Shown here piece after piece: positions 1-11,909 of a stretch of 64,000 nucleotides of DNA. The notes under the pieces are model-generated. The model saw only the letters and a list, made by a program, of their open reading frames with translations. It was not told the origin of the DNA and searched no databases. A program made the translations under genes and the position numbers. Source of the stretch: Sistotremastrum niveocremeum HHB9708. Taxonomy: Eukaryota > Basidiomycota > Agaricomycetes > Sistotremastrales > Sistotremastraceae. Position 1 is the first letter of the stretch; every line of letters begins with the position of its first letter. The DNA lies in assembly GCA_001630475.1 (NCBI GenBank), contig KV419420.1:394097-458096 (forward strand), in the 5' to 3' direction.

Positions 1-467
1 CCCACGCTCCCTCTCCAGCCACGGTCACCGCAATAACGACACCAAACGTTTGATGTTTCGTCAGGTGCCTCCAACTCCCATGATCTGCATCAGTGTGCCA
101 AGATCACCACAGCCGTACGTCCATACTGCAACTATTCTATGGTGCGAAAAATCCGGGAGGGCGGATTTGTACCAGATATCCAATCAGGAGCTCTGCAGTT
201 GGTGATCTTAGTGTTGAACGTGGTTTTTCGACGCCAAAAGGGTCCGAAAGGCTCACTCAGGGACAAGTTCGATCCCGCTACCTAATCTGGAGAGTCTGAA
301 GCCACCTCGTCGATCGTCTAGGGTCTATATTGATAGGAGACGAGAGGAAGCTTCACTACAAGTTTAATCACCATTAATGCTCGGTACGGAAGCTAAGCTC
401 GCCGCACGTCCACTATCGTGGGTCGTCTTCTGGATAATAGACGACGCTTGCTCGCATATCTGGCTTC
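1..467. other. No gene recognised
   Basis: Short open frames only, none with splice logic or a recognisable domain. This stretch lies outside the part of the left peroxygenase flank that I could match to the inverted copy. Confidence 0.5.
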
Positions 468-718
468 CTAGAGCAAAATAGGTTTAATGAGCTGTTGAGG
501 TGCGCACTGCGTAGTGATGAACGGCTTCTTCAGCTCGTGCGTCGATGTATTCGTGCTCCTTCTCAGATCGCTGACTATGATGTAACACACAGTGAATTCA
601 CAGAAACTCTCACGATGACTAAGAAGCCGCCCAGAGTGACATCGATGAACAGTATAGCAGGCCATGCGCTGCTGTGAAGAATATTCATCAATGAAATATG
701 TCGATAGTGTATCGTCTG

Positions 719-727
719 TATAAAAGG
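719..727 (+). promoter_or_regulatory. TATA box of peroxygenase gene 1
   Basis: TATAAAAGG, 97 bp upstream of the ATG at 816. The inverted paralogue has TATAAAAGC at exactly the same distance. Confidence 0.7.
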
Positions 728-815
728 CCATCAACGAAAGCATAGTTTCTCCATCGACCAGTCTCCTCTGACAAGTCATCCTCGACCACTCCCCCTCTTC
801 CTCAACTCTACAGAA

Positions 816-2227
816 ATGTTCGGAACTCTTAAAGCCTTCGCTTTCATCGCTGCTACGCTCTCCGCCAGCGTTGTCCTTGGTGCCGCAACCGCCTCTGATG
901 GCGGTGTGATCATCACTCTCCCTCCCAGATCCAAGGATGTTGGTATCAAGAAGGTTCCTGGTATGTATTATTTACTCTTTTTACAGGGTAGTCCTAACAC
1001 AACTCGCAGACGCCGCTCACCCTTACATCGCGCCCGGACCCAACGATCAGCGTGGCCCTTGCCGTAGGTCCTCCAGGCAATATTATAGAAGTCAATTGAT
1101 CACGCGACATTTTAGCTGCCTTGAACACTCTGGCTAACCACGGATACATCCCTCGCAATGGTATTGCATCCTTCGAAGAGATTCTCGCCGGAACACGCGA
1201 AGGTTTCAACATGGACCGTGACCTCGCAGGCTTCTTGGCCGGTTTCTCCATGGTACGACACTCGAATTGTCTCATCCGAATGATTCTGACAGTGTGCTCA
1301 GATGGCACGCGGCAATGCCTTCTTGAACAAGCTCTCTATCGGTTCGGTCTCTCCTCAAATTCCAGTCGTTCCTGGTGCCATCGATGGCCCCGCCCCTCCC
1401 GGCGGTATCGCCAAGCACGACCGTTTCGAAGGAGACGTTTCCATGACCCGCCAGGACTTCAATATCGGTGACGATGTTCACTTCCAGATCGATCTCTTCG
1501 ACGAGGTACTTCTACTCCTACTTTCCAATTATCGATTTATCAATCATAAATTATCTAGTTCCTCTCCGCTATTGAAGAATTCGGAGATGACAACGCGCTC
1601 CACGGTCCTAAGTCCATCGTCAACATGAAGGTCATGCAGGAGTTCAAGTTCCAACGCTTCCAGGAATCTCAAGCCGCCGACAAGACGGTCTCTTTCCACT
1701 CCAGCCGCATCGCATCCAGCTACAACGAGGCCGCCTTCATCCTCACCTTCTTCGCTAACGGTGAGCTTCTTTACTTTTCTTTATTGAACCGCGGACTAAA
1801 GCGTCTTCAGGAACCGACGGTCTCTTGAGCAAGCAAGCCTTGACCTCCATTTTCCAGAACCAGACCTTCGCTCCCAACTGGTTCCGTCGCTCCTCCCCCG
1901 GTACCTTCGATTTCATCGTTGACACCGCCGCCGAAGTCCTTGCTCCTCACCCCATCCAGCCCGGTGCCAACGTCAACGGTGTCTACGTCCTCGACCCCAC
2001 TGACACTAGCGTACGTATTCTCCCCCTCCACTGAATATTCCTCGCTGACATCGAATTTTATACAGTGCAACGCCGCATACTCCGACTTCGTCCTCAACAA
2101 CCTGCCCCACACTCTCAATAACGTCACCCAGCCCACCTTCAAGAAGAACATTCAGACCTTGTTGAAGATCGTCGCTACTCCCTTCGGATGCCCCGAGCTC
2201 CTCCCCGCCGGCCCCGTTGGTCAATAA
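816..2227 (+). CDS. Unspecific peroxygenase (heme-thiolate peroxidase), long type, gene 1
   Basis: Secreted heme-thiolate enzyme of the chloroperoxidase/unspecific peroxygenase family, expected to transfer oxygen from H2O2 to organic substrates outside the cell. Seven exons (816-960, 1010-1063, 1116-1252, 1302-1505, 1559-1760, 1811-2010, 2066-2227) give 367 residues, close to characterised long-type enzymes. Residues 1 to about 24 form a signal peptide. Visible motifs are PCP with the heme-ligand Cys66 followed by ALNTLANHGY; EGDVS at 155-159 (the Mg2+-binding EGD-S motif); and R230/E237, the seven-residue-spaced Arg-Glu acid-base pair of long-type enzymes. Cys315 and Cys356 are 41 apart, as in the known C-terminal disulfide. 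NGT, NQT and NVT are likely glycosylation sites. All introns are GT-AG, 49-55 bp. A TATA box lies 97 bp upstream. The residue set separates it from short-type enzymes, which use EHD and His. The physiological substrate cannot be inferred. Confidence 0.95.
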
Positions 2228-2990
2228 ATGACTGACATAATCATCACGGCCACGGTAAAAACGGAGCACGCTGTGCTCATTCTGTCCTACATATCTTAAT
2301 CATTGGTCTATTTGTCGCATCACCAAAATCGCCTGGTCTCTACTAGCGTTGTATCTAGTATTTTTGTAATAGTTCTTACTTTATAGAGTTGATACAGCAT
2401 TTTCATCACATGAAATTTCCGGATAATTTTGAGGTGATCGCAAGAGTCTTCTACACTTCTTCAAACGCCGCCCAACCTCATACAGTCAACTGTGACGCGA
2501 CGTCTACCAACTTACTCGAACGGCGAGACTAAACGAAATCGATGGAGTATCGTGTGACAACGCGTTCCGTCACACTTCGGCACCATTTGCCTTTGATTTT
2601 TGCTCGTAGCAAATCAACAGCAAGTTTCAGCCTTCAGATCTTCCGCATTGAGAATTTCATACGTGTCTCATTCGATTCCATCTCCAGATCCCCTCAGTGA
2701 TCATCAAGTCTCAAGTCGACACTGCGTTTCAAGAAAGCCAGATGTGCAGTGAGTTTTCTGCACGAGATTTCTTGATCGGCCAAAGGGCGTGGAGAGTTGA
2801 CAGATTACAGAATAAAATAATAATAATCGTAAAGTCTAGCAAAAGAGAGACCGGGGTAGTTCCAGAGGCTACCACCTGGCCCTTGTCTCCCCCAACGGTA
2901 GTGTACAGGGCAAGCGAGAACATGGGACGCACCTCCATTATAGAGTGAAGTGGGACTCAGGACTCGGAGTTCGCAGCCTCCTTATCCGAA
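2228..2990. other. No gene recognised (3' flank of peroxygenase 1)
   Basis: AT-richer 3' flank with short non-conserved frames only. It contains the presumed polyadenylation region of peroxygenase 1, but no clear signal stands out. Confidence 0.4.
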
Positions 2991-3029
2991 TCAACCACCC
3001 TGCGCATTATATCACATATCTCAAACCCG

Positions 3030-3260
3030 CAGCTAATACACCGCTCCGTTACATATGGGGTATGTGGCTGGGTATGGGCCATCTCAGAATTCGATTGTGA
3101 AAGAACGCGGGTGGTTTGTCTTGTGTTCAATAGGCTTTTCGCAGCAGCAGCACACAAGAGGAATTTGAATTGGGATAAGAATTCGGGAACACCGATCGTC
3201 GAAACCACGGTCGGTTTTCGGAGACGTTCCCCGAAGCCGGTTGCACATCCTTGTCAAGGG
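3030..3260 (+). repeat. Copy of the modular repeat core (GTGAAAGAACGCGGGTGG)
   Basis: Contains the core GATTGTGAAAGAACGCGGGTGG-like block near 3095-3120 and a degraded CGTTCCCCGAAGCCGGTTGC end near 3225. The same core recurs at about a dozen places in the window with different upstream heads (see entries near 12.0, 13.35, 16.97, 22.2, 24.2, 31.0, 31.75, 33.5, 34.4, 40.1 and 50.5 kb). No coding capacity. Confidence 0.55.
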
Positions 3261-4260
3261 CATCTCGGTTCGGAGCGTCGCAGTCCAGTTCATGGTCTCG
3301 TTGTTCTTCTCATCCATATTGGGTGATTGCAGAGCCCGAGAAACAGGAAGGGTGAGAGAAGGACCACGCGAACCTTTGTCGAGAATTGTCAAAGAGCACT
3401 GACAGACCACACCGAGGAAAAGATGCAGATGCGGCGACACAGCTTCAAGAGCAGGGGAAGGTAGTCGCATATCTTAGAGAGACACGCCGAGGAATTACGC
3501 CGAGCAGAGGAGAATAACGGTCTTCGAAGTCCAGAGGGCTTGCAATGAAGCCACATGCGTATGGACGCACAAGGCGCTATGCCGACAGTAGTGCGTTGAA
3601 AGACCTGTAGAAAAAATTGTGAAAGGCATCAGATTGAGAAGTCCAGAGCGTACCATCGTTGTCGGTCCGCCTCGGAGGACTCCTTGTTTCAACCGAGAGT
3701 TTAATGAAACAGGATCGGATACAGTAGTGACCTTGACAAAAGCTGGACGCTGTCATAAGAATCCAGTGACATTATCAGGGAGAAAGATAGGATCGATTAG
3801 GAAGGTGAGGGGGGAAGGGAAGTCAATATCTGACCACCTGCAAACGTGCAATCAATCGAGTGTGACTCAAAGGCAATGGCTTGGACTTAAGCGAATCCAA
3901 AGCATGACATCCTAGACGCTTTAAAGATAACAGAAGTATCCACGGCGGTCACAAATTCTCTCAATGATAATTATCATCATCGTGGTGCAGGTTTCACTGG
4001 CCGTCGCAATCCACGGAAAGAGACGTAGGCTTGATGGGATACGTACCTGCTTCCAACACAGAGGGCGAATGAGCCTCTGGTGTATAAAATGGCAACGGAT
4101 ACATGACTCACGTATATGGATGGTGCTCAGCAACGACGATGAGCTCCAGAGCACAACACAGTAGCAGATTCTACTCCCTGTCTTTCACGCCACTTCACCC
4201 AGACGATTACCTTAGACTGAAGATTCGAATGGACGAAATAATTGAAAGGAACGTCTTGAA
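3261..4260. other. No gene recognised
   Basis: Scattered short frames without conserved motif or consistent splice sites. Confidence 0.35.
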
Positions 4261-4269
4261 CATTGCCAG

Positions 4270-5860
4270 CGAATCAATCGCGAAGTCATTGGCCCCGTCG
4301 ACGGAGGAAAATGAGAGCAGCTGGACATCCGATAACCGGTCTTCCGCTCATTGTCTGCCACGTCCATCATGGGTCTATCGTTCGCTAGTTCGAATGACCG
4401 ACGATACTCTGCTAGAGGAAATCCAAAAATCAGAATGAACTATCCCGGCTTCATTCAGAGTCATCCGTCAGATGCAGAACCCTGTCGAGCCGAAGGGCCT
4501 CTATACACCCACTTGGCCAACCCTAGTACTGTATGTCTCTCGTAATCATCAGACGAGTTTAGTTTGCTAATGGATCTCTAGATATTAATAAGAATACCTC
4601 AATACGTGTGAACCACCATTCAAGTATATCGTCGATTGTGCGTCACAAATTTTCTCCCGTCTTATAGTTTATGCGACATATTTTATTCATATTCCATACC
4701 AGTAGCAGCGTTCGACTTCCTCACGGACCATTATGAAGCATAGCGCTTTGGAAAACTGGAGTTTCAGAGCGCTGATGACCATATTGAAGGCGTTGACAGA
4801 ATTAACTGCGATATCTCCTTTCAAGCCATTGTCCAAGTTTGTCTCAGTTCATCGCTCTTTGACTCTCCGTGACACTATGGTTTCCACAGATCAGAATACT
4901 TATTTGACCATTGAAGGACGAAACGATTTGACGGGGGAGGACTGCGAGGGAAGAGCCGTGATAGTAGTACCAGCTTCATGAGGTGCGTAATCTGCATATT
5001 CGACTTCAAGGCCCGAGCTAAGACACCTTCACTAAGATCACCAGCATATTCGTAATAGATTATCCTGCAGTATTCACCGCGAATCCTTCATGTAGCCGGA
5101 TGCTTCAAGCTTGATCCAGATCGCCTGAAAGTCGAGGTCTGCATGCGCGCTACTCTCGGCTTATGTTTGCGTTCAACCTCTATCCAACTGCTCGTCCAAG
5201 AAGGAAGATCGTCCGACTTTTGCCTCAATACGCATTTCTTGACGCGATGTCACTGACTCGTTGACATCTCATTCGCCGTCATCGCGATGATCATCTCGAA
5301 CACTTCTTGGCTGCGGCTTCGAAGATGATCTATTATACTATCTATACCACTTCAATGACTATCCCATTAAGCGGCTGAAGGTCAGTCTTTTGCCTGTCAT
5401 AGATCCTCGTAAATTGCTGATTGTGGAGATTTGAAAGGATAGTATAATCTTTACCGCCTTTCGACCTTTCATTGGCCCAGCTTGATCTCAATCACAAATC
5501 TCGAAGTCTGAATATGGCAGCATCTCGAACTCGCACAATCAAGTAGAAGAATCAACATCGGAGACTCTTACATTGCCTCTCTCGCACATGATGGTCCCAC
5601 CCTGATCATGAAGGTATTCTTGGCCTCCCCCTTTTCATAGCAAAGCTGAATCTTTCCTCAAGCAGCTTCCAGCTTACCGTTATTATCCTGATCCTGCAAG
5701 TGACGTCTTAGAACAGGTGAATGCCCTTCCTTACTTGTGTCGATGACGTTCGAATCGAATCAATCGCAGTCGCGGCACGGATGCTACGGCTAGTGTTGGC
5801 AGGGACTTCTCACGGGCTCTCAACTTATTTACCTGGATTTCAACCTCTTTAATTTGAACC
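4270..5860 (+). pseudogene. Possible very decayed copy of the HPVSDIP orphan gene family
   Basis: At about 4330 one frame reads HPITGLPLIV, resembling the HPVSDIPVVV motif of the family seen better at 33.0, 35.4 and 51.5 kb. Near 5660 a frame reads LPAYRYYPDP, resembling the family's later LPVYPNYLLP block (36.25 kb). No continuous reading is possible and stops are frequent. An 82-residue open frame at 4733-4981 has no recognised match. Family function unknown; this assignment rests on two short matches only. Confidence 0.25.
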
Positions 5861-6435
5861 GCCCAAACTCGCATTGTCGCGGTCTTATCCCTCGTCGCAA
5901 TTCGACCGAAAAGTGTGCGAGTTTCAGAGCAAAACGCGTGACGTCACGCGTTGTCACTCATCCATCCCCTCAGTACAGCGGCCAGCGAAGTCATCAGCCG
6001 TTCCAATTATCACTCAGGGCTGCGGTGTAGGAGAATACGCTGAGATGCCGCCAATCATTATCTGAGTATGACGGCTAAGCCTGCTGGTTAAGTTTGGGCA
6101 CACTACGAATATTAGAGAAAAATTGAAGCCTGAAGGCAAGATTGAGGCAATATGAGGTTGCGGCCGCGCTCGAAGTACGCAAGATCCCCTCGAATGAGAA
6201 GATGATTGCGCGGAGGGAAGTCTGAGTGAGGAACGCTAGCAAAGGTCACGATCGAGATAAGCTGCATCAGCTCTATTAAGTAGGAACTATTACACCAATA
6301 CTATATACACCATTATCGCCAAACACGCAAACCAAACGATCTGCGTGATGTTACAAATATACCGATGGATAATATATATAATGACCTTTGCTGGTACAAG
6401 CAACGGTCGAATGATTATAAGACTATAACGATCGT
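5861..6435. other. No gene recognised (3' flank of peroxygenase 2)
   Basis: Intergenic sequence between the two convergent peroxygenase genes. Nothing coding seen. Confidence 0.4.
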
Positions 6436-7903
6436 TTATTGGCCAACTGGGCCCGCGGGTAGGAGTTCGGGGCATCCGAAAGGAGTAGCGACGATGCTCA
6501 ACAAAGTCTGGATGTTCTTCTTGAAAGTAGGCTGGGTGACATTGTTAAGAGTGTGGGGCAGGTTGTTGAGGACGAAGTCGGAGTAAGCCGCGTTGCACTG
6601 GCAGAGAAATAAACATTAGCGGGTGACACTAATAAAAGAAAGAATGCATACGCTGTTGTCGGGGGGGTCGAGGACGTAGACGCCGTTGACGTTGGCACCG
6701 GGTTGGATAGTGTGAGGGGCGAGGATCTCAGCGGCGGTGTCGACGATGAAGTCGAAGGTACCGGGGGAAGAGCGGCGGAACCAGTTGGGGGCGAAGGTTT
6801 GGTTTTGGAAGATGGAGGTGAGAGCCTGCTTGCTCAAAAGACCATCCGTTCCTAGCAAAAGATTAGTCCTGAGATCTATGAAGGAAGATGGAAGAGCTTA
6901 CCATTAGCAAAGAACGTAAGGATGAAGGCAGCTTCGTTGTAGCTGGACGCGATACGGCTAGAGTGGAAGGAAACGGTCTTATCGGCGGCCTGGGACTCCT
7001 GGAAGCGCTGGAATTTGAACTCCTGCATAACCTTCATGTTGACAATGGACTTGGGACCATGGAGCGCATTATCGTCTCCGAATTGTTCAACAGCGGAGAG
7101 GAACTAGATAGCAAATAAATATTAGGCGTAACTGTCGAATAGCGAATGACCTACCTCGTCGAAAAGGTCGATTTGGAAGTGAACGTCATCTCCTACGTTG
7201 AAGTCCTGGCGGGTCATCGAGACATCACCCTCGAAACGGTCATGCTTGGCGATACCACCGGGAGGAGCAGGTCCGTCGATGGCACCAGGAACGGTTGGGA
7301 TTTGAGGGGAGACGGAACCGATGGAGAGTTTGTTGAGGAAGGCATTGCCACGGGCCATCTGTCGTTCGCGTTAGCCTTATTCGGCGAAGAGGAGTTCATG
7401 ATTGTACCATGGAGAAGCCGGCAAGGAAACCAGCAAGATCGCGATCCATGTTGAAACCTTCGCGAGTACCAGCGAGGATTTGTTCGAAAGAGGCGATACC
7501 ACTGCGAGAAGAATATAAGTTTCACTTCCAGTATCCTGGGCGCCTAGGATGTACTTACTTGCGTGGAATATATCCATGGTTAGCCAGGGTATTCAAGGCC
7601 GCTGAAGGATTGTTTAATTCCACCAGATACTGTGACACTTCATCCGAAGACTTACGGCAAGGACCGCGCTGATCATTAGGTCCAGGAGCGATGTACGGGT
7701 GAGCAGCATCTGCAAGCTGTGTAAGAACCACACCGTCGATGTCGATCGAAATACGTACCGGGAACCTTCTTGATGCCGACATCGGTAGATCTAGGAGGAA
7801 GGGTGATGATCACACCACCATCGGCGGTCGTTGCTGCACCAAGGACAACGCTAGCGGAGAGCGTAGCAGCGACGAAGGCGAATGCTTTGAGAGTTCCGAA
7901 CAT
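6436..7903 (-). CDS. Unspecific peroxygenase (heme-thiolate peroxidase), long type, gene 2
   Basis: Inverted paralogue of the gene at 816-2227, with the same predicted secreted role. Eight exons on the minus strand (7903-7759, 7709-7656, 7601-7559, 7501-7408, 7358-7155, 7103-6902, 6851-6652, 6597-6436) again give 367 residues. Every exon has the same length as in gene 1, except that the third is cut in two by an extra 57-bp intron (7502-7558) inside the codon for Asn after HGYIPR. All active-site features are kept: PCP cysteine, EGDVS, the Arg-Glu pair seven residues apart, and the two C-terminal cysteines. By eye the proteins differ at about 16-17 positions, roughly 95-96 percent identity, with conservative changes such as I/V and E/Q. 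A TATAAAAGC box sits 97 bp upstream. Both copies appear intact, so both are probably functional. Confidence 0.95.
7502..7558 (-). other. Extra intron of peroxygenase 2 with internal palindrome
   Basis: GTAAGT...CTCGCAG intron absent from the paralogue at the same codon. It contains ATCCTGGGCGCCTAGGAT, an 18-bp imperfect palindrome that could form a hairpin. Confidence 0.85.
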
Positions 7904-8270
7904 TGCTTGAGAGGCGTGAAGGGGGAGGAGTGGTCGAGGATGACTTGTCAGGTGAGACTGGTCGATGGAGAATGTCTGCCTTCAATGATGGGCTTTTATA
8001 CAGACGATGTGCCAGTGCTGCCAATATAGTTCGTCGACGAATATACCCCAAAGCAGCTCATGGCATGCTATAGTGAACAACGATGTCACTCTGGAACGTT
8101 TCTTGGTCAGCGTGAGAAAAATGCAAGAATCTATAATGTGTTACATCATAGTCAGCAGAAAACGAAGTGCGACGAAACACGAGCGTATGGGTGCACAATC
8201 TGAAGAAGCTAGCTTCGTGTTGGTCGCCATGCACAAGTCGAGAACTCATTAAACCTATTCCGCAATTCAA
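7904..8270 (-). repeat. Right arm promoter flank of the peroxygenase inverted duplication
   Basis: Upstream region of peroxygenase 2, matching 480-815 in inverted orientation. Includes TATAAAAGC on the minus strand at 7992-8000 and a copy of TGACTATGATGTAACACAT near 8140-8155. Confidence 0.75.
7992..8000 (-). promoter_or_regulatory. TATA box of peroxygenase gene 2
   Basis: TATAAAAGC on the minus strand, 97 bp from the ATG at 7903, the same spacing as in the paralogue. Confidence 0.7.
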
Positions 8271-9285
8271 TGAGGATAAGCGTCGCCCATGTGCCCAGAA
8301 CATGACTGACGATAGCGCATGTACATCAAAATTAGCTTGCGTATCCAGCATTATGGAAACGAGCAGTAAAATGAGCTTCTGTCTTCATTCCCTACAGACG
8401 AACGAGAAGAGGTTCCTGAATCCGAGGCTGGGTCTATCGAAGGAATATGCCCCTGGATGAGTCGTTCGATCCGTCTAGCAGTCGGAATCAAATCCAGATG
8501 ATTTGCATTATCAACTGATTGGGCGTGTATCAGCGCTATTCCGCACACACGGAGTTTCCGAACTCACTTTACTGTTTGTGACGATCATCCAGGCGAATGA
8601 CGCATAATTTGGATGCTCAACGACTTGACGAGCAGTGAACGTGTCAGGAGAGAGAGCGTGGGAAAGCGTTGAGTGAGCAAGCCCCTGATTGTCATGGGAA
8701 ACGTTGGCGCCTATTTCGGGCCTGCTTCCATTTGGGGCGGATTATTCGTGACGATTATTCGGACAAATTATTGCTTTAAGTCTGGGGAACATGTAGCTTC
8801 CTGCGTTTCCGCCTGTAATAGAGAGTGGTTCGAGATTTCCGGTGGTACAGAAAGGCTTGAGGACGATTTGGATTGGAGTCGTGATATTTGATATTGACGC
8901 ATCGAATCAATGGACATCGGCATTTGATTTCTTGAGCCTCCCTAGCTGCGAGCGAGCGCGAGCCGACCTGGGTTTCTCACTGAACGGCTGTGATACGTCG
9001 TCGGCTTCTATATATGTATAAATGGCTCTCCCCCGAGATGGGTGAAGCGAAATCGTCGATCCGGCTTGAGCTCAATCTGGTCACCGGGGTCCGAAACTTT
9101 AACTTGACCAGGGGTAAGATTAGGGAGGCTGATCACTTAGCGACGACTAAGCTTCTTCACATGCTACGCCACAGAGAAGTCGCCAATTATCAATTCAGGA
9201 ACAGGCTTTCGTCGTAGCTGCAAGGTTATGAAAGTTATGGATGCTCGTCCATGTGATCTTGAGTAAAGGGCTGTCTGCTCTCAGA
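8271..9285. other. No gene recognised
   Basis: Short open frames only, without conserved motifs or repeat matches that I could see. Confidence 0.4.
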
Positions 9286-9290
9286 GAGCA

Positions 9291-9960
9291 GGCGCAACTG
9301 AGATCGGCATTGGGTCTCGAAACGACAGTCCGCCTATCAGGAGGTCTGAGTTCCATGTGTTTAGCGGGGATTAGACGTGACCTACCATCAACTCCACTGC
9401 GGTTTCCAGTTGTTTCTCACAGAGATGGGTAATCTGAGAGGCTGTGGAACCTGACGGATGCGACTAGTGCCGTGATTCACTGGCTCCATGAATACTTGTC
9501 AGTCGAATAACCTCGTCACAGCGGCGTCTACATACCTCGGTATCTCAACTCGTGTACAGCTGCAGTAAACATGTATGTGTCGCGACCAATTCAGAACAGT
9601 CTCCCGTTTATCAATACGGCTGCGACGTGTTCACGCAGTAATTTTGAGCGGGGCTTAGCCTGGACCTCAGCGGGCGGGCGCAACTGAGCTGGGCCTTGGG
9701 GCTCGAACACGATAGTCCAACCTATCATGAGGGTTAAGTTGCGTATATTCGGCGGGGATTGGACGTGACCCACCATCGAGTCCAGTGTGGAGCGCGGTCG
9801 TTTCTCACAGAGACGCGTAGTCCGAGAGGCTATGAAGCCTGATGGACGCGAATAAGGAGGTAAGCCATGGTGCCTCTGAGTATTTGTCAGTAGGGTAACT
9901 GATGCAGAGGGACGTCGACATACCCCTATATCGCGACTTGCATACGACTGCATAGTGAGA
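9291..9960. repeat. Two-unit tandem duplication, period about 386 bp
   Basis: The block starting GGCGCAACTGAG at 9291 recurs at 9677. Matching landmarks follow in order in both units: GGGGATTRGACGTGACC, TTTCTCACAGAGA, GAGAGGCT, and ACATACC near the end. Similarity is moderate, so the duplication is not recent. A minus-strand frame of 120 codons crosses unit 2 but is not kept in unit 1. Confidence 0.8.
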
Positions 9961-9994
9961 GCGGTAGTGTAATCTCCGCCGATTCAGTACTTCA

Positions 9995-11485
9995 TCATCG
10001 TCCGAGCTCGAATTCTGACTGCGACTGCCATCGGACTGGAAATTCGCCGTCGTCGATCGTAGGAGCGATAGGCCAGAAGTGAAGGATCTTGAGCTTCGAG
10101 TTCGCATCGCCGAGTGCCGGGTATGTTTCAATCATGAAGCTTATGAATATCCAGGCTTCGGGGTAGGTTTTTGTGATACTCCTACATGCGTGAAACGTCA
10201 AAGCTAGCCAACTTCCAGAGGTCGCAATGACATACAGGTGGGAGCGCTTCTCATCCTCTTGAGTTCGCGTTGCATATGCCGACGTAACAGAGAGCACTGA
10301 TTCTAGCAAAGTGGGCTGAGGCCTTTGAATGCAGAGCGCCGTCGAAGTGCTGCAGGGCATGGAGATTTGCATCAGATAACGACTGGCCGGGAGAAGATCA
10401 CACTCACGATGGCAGTTCCTCTCCAAGTATGAACCTTCCAACATCTCCAGCATACTTCTCCTATCACTCCTATCACATAGGAGGCGCATCATACGGGTCC
10501 ATCGACTTCGAAATGGAGTGCTTAGATGCAAATCGAGGATGGCTCGTGTCAGCTGTTGAAGCTCGTTGAAGGACTGCTCGCGATACAGATCATGATCAAA
10601 GACAAGGTCTCAAGAGTCATATACTTGGGATGATAGCCCTTCACCAGCAATGATGTTCTAACCTCACTGGGATACCATGTCTAGGATCTGAAATAAAATG
10701 ATCAATATTCAATATTTCGTCCAGTCAAGAAAAATTCACATACGTCAGCGATCGGGTTGATCTGGACCCAATGCTTGACTGACGTGTGGCCACAATCGGG
10801 AAAGATATAAGTAGAGTAAAGTCTCGAGCTCTTGAGTTGCCAGTGACCCCAGCTCGCTGAACGTTTAGAGACGACGATCGGAATGTCGGAAACCGGATGT
10901 CCAGCTCTCCTCCAAGTCGGCGTCGTCGCTGGTGATGATTTTACTACGGACAGTAGCAGCTTTCCGGACCATCATATGCATCACACTCAACAACGACCTC
11001 AATTCATCCATCCATTGCTTCAACTGTGGAAATCTGCCATGAATTCTGAATGAGAACACGGTATGTGCCACATCTCCGCGACAGATACTTTTGTCCTCAT
11101 CTTGCTGTCAATTTTCTTGCTGACCCGGATGTTAAGATATGCGATAATTGATGGTGCCGTCTTTACCTGTGACTTCTGTTGCGAACCTGGTCTCCTTCCT
11201 CGAGCATTATCGAGTGATCTATCTCTCTATAAAATAAGTGTGGTCGAAGAATTCGGTATGTGTCCAATTGAACTTTTCTTCTTCCGAGACCTCTAATCCA
11301 TATGGGCGTGTAGCAATGTTAGGGAATTCCTTTCGATCAGTCTCGCTCGACGATGTGCCCATATGAAACGTCCCAATACCCCAAACAGTCTGCAATTTGC
11401 GCTCACAATCAACGTCCTTGTAGTCCTGACCCTTCTTATTTTGAATTCGTGTCCTGAGCTCTGCTGCAGTATTTGATAACACCAA
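9995..11485 (-). pseudogene. HPVSDIP orphan gene family, copy a (decayed)
   Basis: The minus strand near 10900 reads HPVSDIPIVVS, followed by a tract ending SVKHWVQINP and a GT donor near 10745, then an intron with ATATTGAATATT that is shared with the copy near 20.1 kb. Farther upstream, a frame at 11219-11485 (AAELRTRIQNKKGQDYKD) matches one at 20681-20941 (AAGFKLRNQDEKRKTHND). A 178-codon frame at 9995-10531 contains donor and acceptor sites, so it is probably exons plus introns read through. Stops and frame changes prevent a full model. Function unknown. Confidence 0.45.
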
Positions 11486-11905
11486 TTATATCGTCAAAAA
11501 TCGGCGACACGGATCTAGTACTCCGAAATGTTGAAGAAACGACGATCGAGCTCAGTTCACATGTATTTCACATGTACCGAAGGGCGGCTTGAACTTCTCT
11601 GGATGCGAAAGAGAACGTTGAATAGTGAATGCATTTTCGTAGTACGTTCTCGACTTTTGGAAATCTATTCATCAGTAACTGACTCGCAAATCCAAGAACC
11701 GTAAATCTTGCTCTTCGGTGATTCTTCAGCTATGCGTTCATACGACCTCGATAACAATGACATTGCGCATTCAAAGGTCTCGAGTACTAGATCATGCCAG
11801 GTATACCGAAACATCTCTTCGCCTACCCATATCAGTCACTCAAATACGGCGCTCACGCAGAATGGACCGTTCTAGTCAGTCATAGCGTGTCTTACACTAC
11901 ACAGA
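11486..11905. other. No gene recognised
   Basis: No coding or repeat signal recognised. Confidence 0.35.
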
Positions 11906-11909
11906 AATC

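Larger units (their letters stand above)
468..2290 (+). repeat. Left arm of inverted peroxygenase duplication
   Basis: The promoter region and whole gene here are found again in opposite orientation at about 6400-8270. Upstream of the two ATGs the arms share blocks such as TGACTATGATGTAACACA and AGAGTGACATCG as well as the TATA region. Exons are highly similar, while introns and most intergenic sequence no longer align by eye. I infer an old duplication-inversion with exons kept under selection. Confidence 0.8.

Noticed and set aside
9995-10531. 178-codon minus-strand frame as an intact gene
   Set aside because: It reads through good internal donor and acceptor sites (GTGAGT...CTGCAG and GTATGT...TGTAG) and belongs to a decayed family block. 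It is listed as a pseudogene instead.
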